A DNA stretch of 64,000 nucleotides from Bacillus pseudomycoides (GTDB lineage: Bacteria > Bacillota > Bacilli > Bacillales > Bacillaceae_G): positions 310,001 through 374,000 of the forward strand of contig NZ_CP064266.1 in NCBI RefSeq assembly GCF_022811845.1, in the 5' to 3' direction. Shown piece after piece: positions 1 to 6,772 of this stretch (its first letter is position 1; every line of letters starts with the position of its first letter). The notes beneath the pieces are model-generated. The model did not search any database. It saw only the letters and a program-made list of their open reading frames with translations, and had not been told where the DNA came from. The translations under genes were made by a program, and so were the position numbers.

Positions 1-516
1 CACATCTTCAATCGTTTGTCCTGGCAATGCATAAATTAAATCGACATTAATATTCGTAAAACCAACTTCCTGCGCTTCACGAATTGCTACAAACGCTTCT
101 TCTCTCGTATGCTTACGCCCAATCTTCTCTAACAGTTCATCTCGAAACGTTTGCACGCCAAAACTAATTCGGTTCACACCGCCTTCTAATAGAAGGTTCA
201 ATTTTTCCTTCGGTAAATCTCCAGGATTCGCTTCAAACGTTAATTCACAGTTTGGAGCAAACGGACGTAAACGACGATTAATAATATCAAGAAGTTTTTT
301 CGTCTGCTCCATATTTAATGCTGTTGGTGTCCCGCCCCCAACAAAAATTGTTTTCATATTTTCAAACGGTACCTTTTGCACCGTATTTATCATCTCTTTT
401 TCTAAATACTCCAAATACTGAACGACAGGCTGACGTTCAATAAATACTTTATTAAAATCACAATAGTGACAAATATGCTGACAAAACGGAATATGAATAT
501 ATGCTGCTTGTACCAA
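1..516 (-). CDS. hemW: HemW, radical SAM heme chaperone (N-terminal part, truncated by window edge)
   Basis: The N-terminal 172 residues are visible. The radical SAM cysteines C12, C16 and C19 (CxxxCxxC) follow a YIHIPF motif and are followed by VGGGTPT, typical of the HemN/HemW family. HemW binds heme and an iron-sulfur cluster and is thought to insert heme into respiratory enzymes; it is not a true coproporphyrinogen dehydrogenase although often annotated so. The start is a TTG at 516 with an AGGAG ribosome site just upstream. It lies downstream of lepA as in B. subtilis, but here an HxlR-type regulator gene has come between them. Family assignment is firm; the C-terminal half is not in the window. 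Confidence 0.93.
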   Translation of the reverse strand, partial: MVQAAYIHIPFCQHICHYCDFNKVFIERQPVVQYLEYLEKEMINTVQKVPFENMKTIFVGGGTPTALNMEQTKKLLDIINRRLRPFAPNCELTFEANPGDLPKEKLNLLLEGGVNRISFGVQTFRDELLEKIGRKHTREEAFVAIREAQEVGFTNINVDLIYALPGQTIEDV

Positions 517-540
517 ACTATACTCCTACCTTTCTAAAAA

Positions 541-562
541 GAAAACCTCCGCACTTCGGAGG
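541..562 (-). terminator. Intrinsic terminator after the HxlR-type regulator
   Basis: A CCTCCG/CGGAGG stem with a five-base loop is followed, reading leftward, by TTTTCTTTTT. It lies just past the regulator's stop codon and just before the hemW ribosome site. Confidence 0.8.
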
Positions 563-567
563 CTCCT

Positions 568-942
568 TTACTTCTGTAACGTGTTACGAATTTGTTCCAT
601 TCGCATTTTTCCCCAATCATACATCATTTCGACGATTGGTAAAAGCGTCATGCCAAGTTCCGTCATAAAGTACTCTACACGAGGAGGTACTTCTGGATAT
701 ACCGTCCGGCCAATGATTCCATCTTCAGCTAATTCTTTCAATTGATTCGATAAAACTTTATGAGAAATATTAGGAAACAGTCGTTGTAATTCACTAAAAC
801 GGTGTGGTCCTTCGACTCCTAAATGCCATAAAATCACAACCTTCCACTTCCCACTGATAATAGAAAGTGTCAGTTCCTTTTCACAATTAAAATCTCCATT
901 TTGTATTTTTTCTTGAATATCTTTTCTAATATTTTCCGACAT
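568..942 (-). CDS. HxlR-family winged-helix transcriptional regulator
   Basis: A 124-residue protein with the single HxlR domain: a conserved cysteine (C20) directly before a helix reading ELTLSIISGKWK, then the recognition region (FSELQRLFPNISHKVLSNQLKEL) and wing. HxlR proteins such as YodB and CatR of B. subtilis sense quinones, aldehydes or thiol stress through this cysteine; that this one does is inference. ATG at 942 is chosen over longer forms because AGGAGA stands 7 bases before it. It sits between lepA and hemW, genes that are neighbours in B. subtilis, so it is probably an insertion in this lineage. An inverted repeat upstream (984-1013) is a candidate autoregulatory operator. Confidence 0.88.
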   Translation of the reverse strand: MSENIRKDIQEKIQNGDFNCEKELTLSIISGKWKVVILWHLGVEGPHRFSELQRLFPNISHKVLSNQLKELAEDGIIGRTVYPEVPPRVEYFMTELGMTLLPIVEMMYDWGKMRMEQIRNTLQK

Positions 943-983
943 CAATAGTCTCCTAACTCTATATCCATGGTTACTGTTGTTTC

Positions 984-1013
984 TTACAATAAAAAGCGTC
1001 CTCACCATTGTAA
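984..1013. promoter_or_regulatory. Candidate operator, TTACAAT inverted repeat upstream of the HxlR-type gene
   Basis: TTACAAT (984-990) and ATTGTAA (1007-1013) form a perfect 7-bp inverted repeat separated by 16 bases. It lies between the regulator start and a rightward ribosome site (GGAGAG at 1015-1020). The position suits an operator; the binding protein is inferred. Confidence 0.45.
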
Positions 1014-1028
1014 AGGAGAGATGCAAAG

Positions 1029-1091
1029 ATGTCTAAAAAAGTAATTCTACGTACAAAAAGAAGCCGCACAAACGGCTTCTTTTTTTATTAG
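1029..1091 (+). pseudogene. 20-codon ORF with good ribosome site that runs into the lepA terminator; probable gene remnant
   Basis: ATG at 1029 is preceded by GGAGAG with an 8-base spacing, and the frame reads MSKKVILRTKRSRTNGFFFY before a stop. The last third is simply the translated stem and U-run of the lepA terminator, so a functional peptide is unlikely. It may be the 5' end of the gene once divergently transcribed from the HxlR-type regulator, cut off by a deletion. Unproven. Confidence 0.25.
1055..1086 (-). terminator. Bidirectional-looking terminator after lepA
   Basis: AGAAGCCG (1059-1066) pairs with CGGCTTCT (1073-1080). U-rich tracts follow on both strands. It serves lepA leftward. 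Confidence 0.8.
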
Positions 1092-2911
1092 TTATCATCC
1101 ATTTTTAATACAGCCATGAATGCTTCTTGCGGTACTTCTACAGAGCCAACAGACTTCATACGTTTTTTACCTTCTTTTTGTTTATCAAGAAGTTTACGTT
1201 TACGCGAAATGTCACCACCGTAACATTTTGCAAGTACGTTTTTACGCATCGCTTTAATTGTAGAACGCGCTACAACTTTGTTCCCAATTGTCGCTTGAAT
1301 TGGTACTTCAAACTGTTGTCTTGGAATTAATTCTTTTAATTTTTCTACGATTACTTTACCACGGTCGTACGCTGAATCACGGTGTACGATAAATGATAAA
1401 GCATCGACTTGTTCATTATTTAATAAAATATCCATCTTCACAAGTCTAGATGGTTTATAGCCGATTAACTCGTAATCAAATGATGCATAGCCTTTCGTAT
1501 TAGACTTCAATTGATCAAAGAAGTCGTATACAATTTCAGAAAGCGGAATCTCATACGTTAACGTAACACGTGTTTCATCTAAGTATTGCATATCAAGGAA
1601 TGTACCACGTTTACCTTGGCAAATTTCCATTACAGCCCCAACGTAATCATTTGGAACCATAATTGTCGCTTTTACAAATGGTTCTTCCACACGATCGATC
1701 GTTTGAGGATCTGGCATATTAGACGGGTTATCTACAATCATATCTTCTCCATTCGTTAAATACACTTTGTAAATAACGCTTGGTGCTGTTGTAATTAGGT
1801 CAATCTTGAATTCACGTTCAATACGTTCTTGAATAATTTCCATGTGAAGTAAACCTAGGAATCCACAACGGAAACCGAATCCTAACGCTTGCGATGTTTC
1901 AGGTTCAAATTCAAGAGCCGAATCATTTAATTCCAGTTTTTCTAACGCATCACGCAAATCGTTATAACGTGCAGAATCGATTGGGTATAAACCACAGAAT
2001 ACCATTGGGTTTAATTTACGATACCCTGGTAATGGTCCTGCCGCTGGACGTTTTGCATGTGTGATTGTGTCACCAACACGTGTGTCTCCTACATTTTTAA
2101 TAGATGCCGCTAAGAATCCTACATCACCCACTGTTAATTCTTCACATTGCGTTGTTTTCGGTGTAAATACACCTACTTCTGTCACTTCAAATTCTTTACC
2201 AGTTGCCATCATACGTACTTTATCGCCAACTTTTACTGTACCGTTTACAACACGGATATACGCAATTACACCGCGGTATGGGTCATATAAAGAGTCAAAA
2301 ATCATACATTGAAGCGGCTCTTCCGGGTCACCTTCTGGAGCTGGTACTTTTTCAACGATTTGTTCTAAAATGTCTTCAATACCAATGCCAGCTTTTGCGG
2401 AAGCAAGTACAGCTTCTGATGCATCTAAACCAATTACATCTTCTACTTCTTGACGAACACGTTCTGGATCAGCGCTCGGTAAATCGATTTTATTAATAAC
2501 TGGTAAAATTTCTAAATTATTATCAAGCGCTAAATATACGTTTGCTAATGTTTGCGCTTCAATACCTTGCGCTGCATCGACAACAAGGATTGCACCTTCA
2601 CAAGCCGCTAAACTACGAGATACTTCGTACGTAAAGTCGACATGTCCTGGTGTATCGATTAAGTGAAGCGTATATTCTTCGCCATTTTTTGCTGTGTACT
2701 TTAATTGAACTGCATTTAATTTAATTGTAATGCCACGCTCACGCTCTAAATCCATAGAGTCAAGTAATTGAGCTTTCATTTCACGTTGTGTTAAAGCGTT
2801 TGTTTTCTCCAAAATACGGTCTGCTAACGTTGACTTTCCGTGGTCAATGTGAGCAATGATGGAGAAGTTACGAATGTTAGACTGCCTTTTTGCTCTTTCT
2901 TCTTTATTCAT
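1088..2911 (-). CDS. lepA: Elongation factor 4 (LepA), ribosome back-translocase GTPase
   Basis: Full-length at 607 residues. The GTPase domain shows AHIDHGKS near residue 20, DTPGHVDF, and NKIDLP, followed by EF-G-like domains II, III and V and the LepA-specific C-terminal domain ending near VGSVEVPQEAFMAVLK. EF4 acts on the translating 70S ribosome and helps under ionic or cold stress and in ribosome assembly; it is conserved but usually dispensable. It is downstream of yqxA as in B. subtilis, separated by a terminator, so it probably has its own promoter in 2912-3068. Confidence 0.98.
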   Translation of the reverse strand: MNKEERAKRQSNIRNFSIIAHIDHGKSTLADRILEKTNALTQREMKAQLLDSMDLERERGITIKLNAVQLKYTAKNGEEYTLHLIDTPGHVDFTYEVSRSLAACEGAILVVDAAQGIEAQTLANVYLALDNNLEILPVINKIDLPSADPERVRQEVEDVIGLDASEAVLASAKAGIGIEDILEQIVEKVPAPEGDPEEPLQCMIFDSLYDPYRGVIAYIRVVNGTVKVGDKVRMMATGKEFEVTEVGVFTPKTTQCEELTVGDVGFLAASIKNVGDTRVGDTITHAKRPAAGPLPGYRKLNPMVFCGLYPIDSARYNDLRDALEKLELNDSALEFEPETSQALGFGFRCGFLGLLHMEIIQERIEREFKIDLITTAPSVIYKVYLTNGEDMIVDNPSNMPDPQTIDRVEEPFVKATIMVPNDYVGAVMEICQGKRGTFLDMQYLDETRVTLTYEIPLSEIVYDFFDQLKSNTKGYASFDYELIGYKPSRLVKMDILLNNEQVDALSFIVHRDSAYDRGKVIVEKLKELIPRQQFEVPIQATIGNKVVARSTIKAMRKNVLAKCYGGDISRKRKLLDKQKEGKKRMKSVGSVEVPQEAFMAVLKMDDN

Positions 2912-3067
2912 CTATGTTCTCAACTCCTAATAGTCTCGCCAATATACACTAGCACTGATTATATCAATAGAGCAGCAAAGATTCAATGAAAACTCGTGCT
3001 GCTTATAAGACAAATCTTCCTCTCTTTATCTTATGCGAGCAGAGCAAACGAGACAAACCTTTTTGCA

Positions 3068-3104
3068 ACAAAAAAATAGTTGTCTTACAAAATGATAAGA
3101 CAAC
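3068..3104 (-). terminator. Terminator after yqxA
   Basis: GTTGTCTTA (3079-3087) pairs with TAAGACAAC (3096-3104); reading leftward it is followed by a run of U residues. It separates yqxA from lepA. Confidence 0.75.
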
Positions 3105-3110
3105 CTCTTT

Positions 3111-3464
3111 TTATTCTCCCAGTTTGTTAAAAATATCTTTTATTTTCCCAATTACTATATCTGTACTAAATTCAGCGATACTTCGAGTAAATTCCGCGAT
3201 TCCCATTCCCAGTCCTTCTACAACATTAAAACTTCTGAGACTTTCTAACTGTTTTTGTTTTTCACTCGCTGAAAATGTACCTCCTAAAATTTCCGGATCA
3301 ACACTTTCACTTCCAGTTCCCGTCATCTGAGCAACTTGTTCATACGTTGGCTGCCGATATCCTTTCATACTTTTTAAGCCATGATTAGCGATTCCAATCC
3401 CGATTAGCAGCAAAAAAAGAAACAGAACAACACAACTCATACACTGAAGTGTAAATCGACTCAA
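3111..3464 (-). CDS. yqxA: YqxA-like protein with one membrane segment (DUF3679 family)
   Basis: A TTG start at 3464 is proposed, giving 117 residues: it lies 9 bases after AAGGGA and about 20 bases after the gpr stop. A longer in-frame reading from 3539 overlaps gpr and is less likely. A short N-terminal stretch precedes a strong membrane segment (VVLFLFLLLIGIGIA, about residues 12-28), then a hydrophilic domain with a GYRQPTYEQV stretch. Function is unknown. In B. subtilis yqxA follows spoIIP in a sporulation operon; here it follows gpr directly because spoIIP is absent. Assignment rests on context and general features. Confidence 0.75.
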   Translation of the reverse strand: MSRFTLQCMSCVVLFLFLLLIGIGIANHGLKSMKGYRQPTYEQVAQMTGTGSESVDPEILGGTFSASEKQKQLESLRSFNVVEGLGMGIAEFTRSIAEFSTDIVIGKIKDIFNKLGE

Positions 3465-3483
3465 CTTAGGCTGTCCCTTCTCA

Positions 3484-4587
3484 TCAATGTGTATATGCAC
3501 CTGTATTATCTTGATCAATTTGATGATGAAGTGCGGCATTTAAACCACTCGCTATTACATTTGCCATATCTTCAATAAACGCATCCACTTCTTTTGGGGT
3601 CACCATTAAATTATGTCCAAGAGGTGCTAATACCTCATAAATTAATTTTCGCTTTTCTTCATCTTCCAACGTACCCACTGCCCCCAAAAACATATTACGA
3701 CTTTTTTCATCCGGCATATCTTCCTCTGTTAATTTTTTCTTTTCTCCAAATGTAAAACCAGCTGGCAATAAAGATCGAGACGGTTTATCTCCTTCTCTCA
3801 TTTCACGCCCAAAATGTTTTAGGATAAAATCAATTGTATCGCTCGTAATGGAAACAGCATCTACAACCGTCGGAACACCAATTGCAATAACAGGGATTCC
3901 AAGCGTCTCTTTACTCAGTTCTTTTCGTTTATTTCCTACACCAGACCCAGGATGAATTCCCGTATCTGAAATCTGTATCGTACTATTTACTCGTTCAATA
4001 GACCTAGCAGCTAGCGCATCAATTGCAATAACAAAATCCGGTTTTGTTTTTTCAATGATACCGTAAATGACATCACTCGTTTCAATCCCTGTAATCCCCA
4101 TTACACCTGGACGGATTGCACTAACAGGACGATATCCATCTTCTACACTTTCAGGCTGTAATTTAAAAAGGTGACGCGTCACAAGCACATTTTCTACAAC
4201 GATTGGACCAAGCGCATCTGGTGTTACATTCCAATTCCCTAATCCGACGATTAAACAGCTCGCCTCTTTAGATATTCCAATTTCTTCTAATAAATAAGAA
4301 AATTCTTTTGCAAAAATACGCTCTACTTTTTGTTGCAATTCTGTGTCTTGTTGACGAATCCCCTGCACTTCAAGCGTTAAATAATTTCCAGGCTTTTTAC
4401 CCATCGCTTCCGAAGCACTCTCATCGATGATCACTTTCGTAATCGTAATCCCTTCTTCTTCACGCTCTTTTACAACAACACCTTGAATTTCCGTTTGTTC
4501 TTGCTGACGTTCTTGCAACATTTGATGAGCTTCTACTGCAAGGTCTGTTCTAACGCTATATTTACTTAAATCTAATGGTTCTTTCAT
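3484..4587 (-). CDS. gpr: Spore germination protease GPR (A25 family)
   Basis: 367 residues from ATG 4587, with GGAGGAGAT upstream; a 15-residue longer form lacks support. GPR is made as a zymogen in the forespore and degrades small acid-soluble spore proteins during germination. The N-terminus (MKEPLDLSKYSVRTDLAVEA) matches the known propeptide; self-cleavage in B. megaterium occurs after the TD, so the expected cut is TD|LAVEA, which resembles the substrate site. VIAIDALAARS and the GNKRKELS region are typical. It ends with tandem TGATGA just before yqxA. Divergent from rpsT. Sigma-F/G control is expected from the family; I did not define the promoter. Confidence 0.96.
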   Translation of the reverse strand: MKEPLDLSKYSVRTDLAVEAHQMLQERQQEQTEIQGVVVKEREEEGITITKVIIDESASEAMGKKPGNYLTLEVQGIRQQDTELQQKVERIFAKEFSYLLEEIGISKEASCLIVGLGNWNVTPDALGPIVVENVLVTRHLFKLQPESVEDGYRPVSAIRPGVMGITGIETSDVIYGIIEKTKPDFVIAIDALAARSIERVNSTIQISDTGIHPGSGVGNKRKELSKETLGIPVIAIGVPTVVDAVSITSDTIDFILKHFGREMREGDKPSRSLLPAGFTFGEKKKLTEEDMPDEKSRNMFLGAVGTLEDEEKRKLIYEVLAPLGHNLMVTPKEVDAFIEDMANVIASGLNAALHHQIDQDNTGAYTH

Positions 4588-4768
4588 CGTATCTCCTCCG
4601 CAATTCATAGTAAATATAGTTAGATTCCCCAAAATTATATAGTGTCATTCTTTCCTTTACATGAAATTTCATTGATCTCGCTATTGCAATTCTCTTCTTC
4701 GTTTGATAGAATATCACTTGTTCTATGTAAGTATCGAGTCACTCGATCGCACCAGGGAGGTGAAAAGT

Positions 4769-5026
4769 ATGGCAAACATTAAATCTGCTATCAAACGCGC
4801 TAAACTTAGCGAAGAGCGTCGTGCACATAACGCTTCTATCAAATCTGACATGCGTACAGCTGTTAAAACTGTAGAAGCTTTAGTTACTAATAACGATCTT
4901 GAAAATGCTAAAGAAGCTTTCAAAACTGCTTCTAAAAAACTTGATAAAGCAGCTCGTAAAGGTCTTATCCACCAAAACGCTGCAGCTCGTCAAAAGTCTC
5001 GCTTAGCGAAACAAGTAAACGCATAA
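4769..5026 (+). CDS. rpsT: Small ribosomal subunit protein S20
   Basis: 85 residues starting MANIKSAIKRAK, with GGGAGGTGAAAAGT before the ATG at 4769; the longer upstream reading is not real. S20 is a primary 16S rRNA binder of three long helices, fully basic, and the sequence is of usual length. It is divergent from gpr and convergent with holA, the standard Bacillus arrangement. Codon use is strongly biased toward highly expressed codons. A strong terminator follows at 5038. Confidence 0.98.
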   Translation: MANIKSAIKRAKLSEERRAHNASIKSDMRTAVKTVEALVTNNDLENAKEAFKTASKKLDKAARKGLIHQNAAARQKSRLAKQVNA

Positions 5027-5037
5027 GGCGTTTAAAA

Positions 5038-5062
5038 AACGATCCATTTGGATCGTTTTTTT
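5038..5062 (+). terminator. rpsT terminator
   Basis: AACGATCC, loop ATTT, GGATCGTT, then a run of T residues. Confidence 0.92.
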
Positions 5063-5070
5063 ATATACCA

Positions 5071-5105
5071 AAAAGTTCACGCGGCAAATGGCATGAACTT
5101 TTTTT
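5071..5105. terminator. Second hairpin between rpsT and holA, likely bidirectional
   Basis: AAAAGTTCA (5071-5079) pairs with TGAACTTTT (5094-5102), followed by Ts rightward and five Ts leftward. It can back up the rpsT terminator and end the holA transcript after the repeat element at 5111-5226. Confidence 0.65.
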
Positions 5106-5110
5106 ATTTT

Positions 5111-5226
5111 ATCCAGCTACGGCAGCTAGAACCTTCAGCCATTTCACACTCTCGGTCGAAGCCAAAAGCGCTTCTCAGTCGAGTGCTCCAATGCCTTACG
5201 CTTCTTGGCAAGCTGCCTCCGCTTTT
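5111..5226 (-). repeat. Interspersed structured repeat, copy A (116 bp), after holA
   Basis: Read on the minus strand the element begins AAAAGCGG and ends GTAGCTGGAT. GGCAGCT (element positions 10-16) pairs with AGCTGCC (100-106); CACTC (42-46) with GAGTG (76-80); GAAGC (53-57) with GCTTC (65-69). Copy B at 57138-57254 has the same ends, length and helix positions but different paired bases. It lies 5 bases after the holA stop and so is in the holA 3' untranslated region. B. cereus group genomes are known to carry interspersed bcr repeats; which family this is cannot be told without a search. Confidence 0.75.
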
Positions 5227-5231
5227 ATTTT

Positions 5232-6245
5232 TTATCCAATATGATTTAAACGCATTAAGAAAAACTCTAAGACGAGTTTCTTATCCATTTTTCCCGTTTT
5301 CATACTATAGTCAGCTTCAGCTAACTCTAAAATAACTTTTTTCAATTCTTCAAACGAAAAAAATTTCGTTTGATTCATCGCCAATTTTACCCTGTATGGA
5401 TGAACACCAATATGCGAAGCAATTTGATTTTGCCCATACCCGCGTTGCTGCAGTTCTTTTACTTGGTTGAGCAGGCGAAATTGGCTCACTAATAACGCTA
5501 ATAATTTTATTGGCTCTTCTTGCTGCATAAATAATCCATCTAAAATTTGCATAGCGCCAGCAATATCTTTTTTCACTACTTTTTCTGTTAATGCAAACAC
5601 ATTTTGTTCAACAGATTTTGGCACAAGCTCCGCCACAAGCTCTGTTGTAATGTCTCCCCCCATTCCCACATAGAGAGTTAACTTATCCATTTCTTTTGCT
5701 AACATCGTTACATTGCTTCCTACAAGCTCTAACAACAGGTTAACAGCCGTTTCCTCAATATGTACATGTACTTCTTCTGTGCGAGCCACAACCCATTTAC
5801 GAACGTCCTGCACTTGCATTGCATTAGCTTCTACCACATCTGCTGTTTTCTTTAATAACTTTGTGATTTTTTTCCTCTCATCTAGTTTTTCATAAGGGGC
5901 TACAAATACAACAATTGAAAACGGGGAAGGTTCTGCAATATACTCCTCTAAAATCTTTATATTTTGTTCTAATTTTTCTTTTTGTGATGTCAAGAACAAT
6001 GGAGATTTAATTAATAAAATTTTACGATCCCCAAAAAACGGAAGCGTTCGTGCATCTTCTATTACATCTTCCAAATACGCTTCTTCTAAGTCATACGTTA
6101 CAACATTAAACTCGCGATCTTCCTCGGCGAGCGCCTCCGTTGTTATAAGCTTAATTGTTTCATTTATAAAATAAGCTTCCGTTCCATATATTAAATAAAA
6201 TGGTGCAAACTGTTTCTTTTTAATCTTCTTATGTATATCACTCAT
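5232..6245 (-). CDS. holA: DNA polymerase III delta subunit (clamp loader)
   Basis: 337 residues, usual length for HolA (YqeN). It opens the beta clamp in the clamp-loader complex. The N-terminus (APFYLIYGTEAYFINETIKLI) is the degenerate nucleotide-binding region seen in this family; GDRKILLIKSPLF and the C-terminal collar region ending MRLNHIG fit. Start ATG 6245 has GGGAGTAGG upstream. It is in its usual place next to rpsT and comEC; transcription converges on rpsT. Confidence 0.96.
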   Translation of the reverse strand: MSDIHKKIKKKQFAPFYLIYGTEAYFINETIKLITTEALAEEDREFNVVTYDLEEAYLEDVIEDARTLPFFGDRKILLIKSPLFLTSQKEKLEQNIKILEEYIAEPSPFSIVVFVAPYEKLDERKKITKLLKKTADVVEANAMQVQDVRKWVVARTEEVHVHIEETAVNLLLELVGSNVTMLAKEMDKLTLYVGMGGDITTELVAELVPKSVEQNVFALTEKVVKKDIAGAMQILDGLFMQQEEPIKLLALLVSQFRLLNQVKELQQRGYGQNQIASHIGVHPYRVKLAMNQTKFFSFEELKKVILELAEADYSMKTGKMDKKLVLEFFLMRLNHIG

Positions 6246-6605
6246 ACTTTTTCCTACTCCCTAACTTGGCAATATATCTCTATACTAATGTGCTACCTTT
6301 TGTTTTACAAGTACAAAGGAACAGGCTTAAATAACCCGTCCCTTTATCTATATAAAACGCCACGCAATAAGTCCCGGGATTCTTATCGGTGTGCGGTAAC
6401 CACCTTACCGTTATTATTCACAATGACTGGATAAGTATAATTGTTAACTGTTAACATGCTTGGAAATCAATTTTCTATCCTCTACTCGCACAAGATTTAG
6501 CTCCTGCTTCTACACATATCTCCTCTATTTATCTTCATATGGAAATTGTAGATTTTTTTCTGACAATATCTTATACTAAAGTGGAATGTTGGGGAGGGAT
6601 TCTAA
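6246..6605. other. 360-bp non-coding gap between holA and yqzM
   Basis: It holds the divergent start regions of holA and yqzM. A small inverted repeat CGGTAA/TTACCG lies near 6395-6412. A leftward 24-codon frame (from about 6457, ending near 6386) has no ribosome site and is probably chance or a remnant. I saw no convincing RNA gene here. Confidence 0.5.
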
Positions 6606-6740
6606 ATGAATGAATTTGAACAAAACGTTCAAAGTAAACGCAATGACGCTATTGATTCAGGGGTAGGTTTTATCGTCTCATTTGGTTTTTTCGCAACACT
6701 TTTCATTATTGCAACAATCATTAAATTTATTGGTTCCTAA
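6606..6740 (+). CDS. yqzM: YqzM family small membrane protein
   Basis: 44 residues: a polar N-terminus (MNEFEQNVQSKRNDAIDSG) and one C-terminal membrane segment (FIVSFGFFATLFIIATIIKFI). Length, sequence style and position next to comEC match YqzM of B. subtilis. GGGGAGGGATTCTAA precedes the ATG at 6606. Function is unknown. Followed by a terminator shared with comEC. Confidence 0.88.
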   Translation: MNEFEQNVQSKRNDAIDSGVGFIVSFGFFATLFIIATIIKFIGS

Positions 6741-6768
6741 AGGTCGCCGCTTGCGGCCTTCCTTTTTT
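6739..6768. terminator. Terminator between convergent yqzM and comEC
   Basis: AAGGTCGC pairs with GCGGCCTT around a short loop, with Ts following rightward and TTTAGG leftward. Mostly a rightward terminator. Confidence 0.8.
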
Positions 6769-6772
6769 CATT

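Noticed and set aside
1127..2496. Open frames of 67-97 codons on the plus strand opposite lepA
   Set aside because: They lie fully inside a well-conserved essential-type gene on the other strand, have no ribosome sites, and their composition is that of antisense translation.
6386..6457. Leftward 24-codon frame (MLTVNNYTYPVIVNNNGKVV...) in the holA-yqzM gap
   Set aside because: No ribosome site, a stop four codons upstream, and it covers a small inverted repeat; most likely chance.
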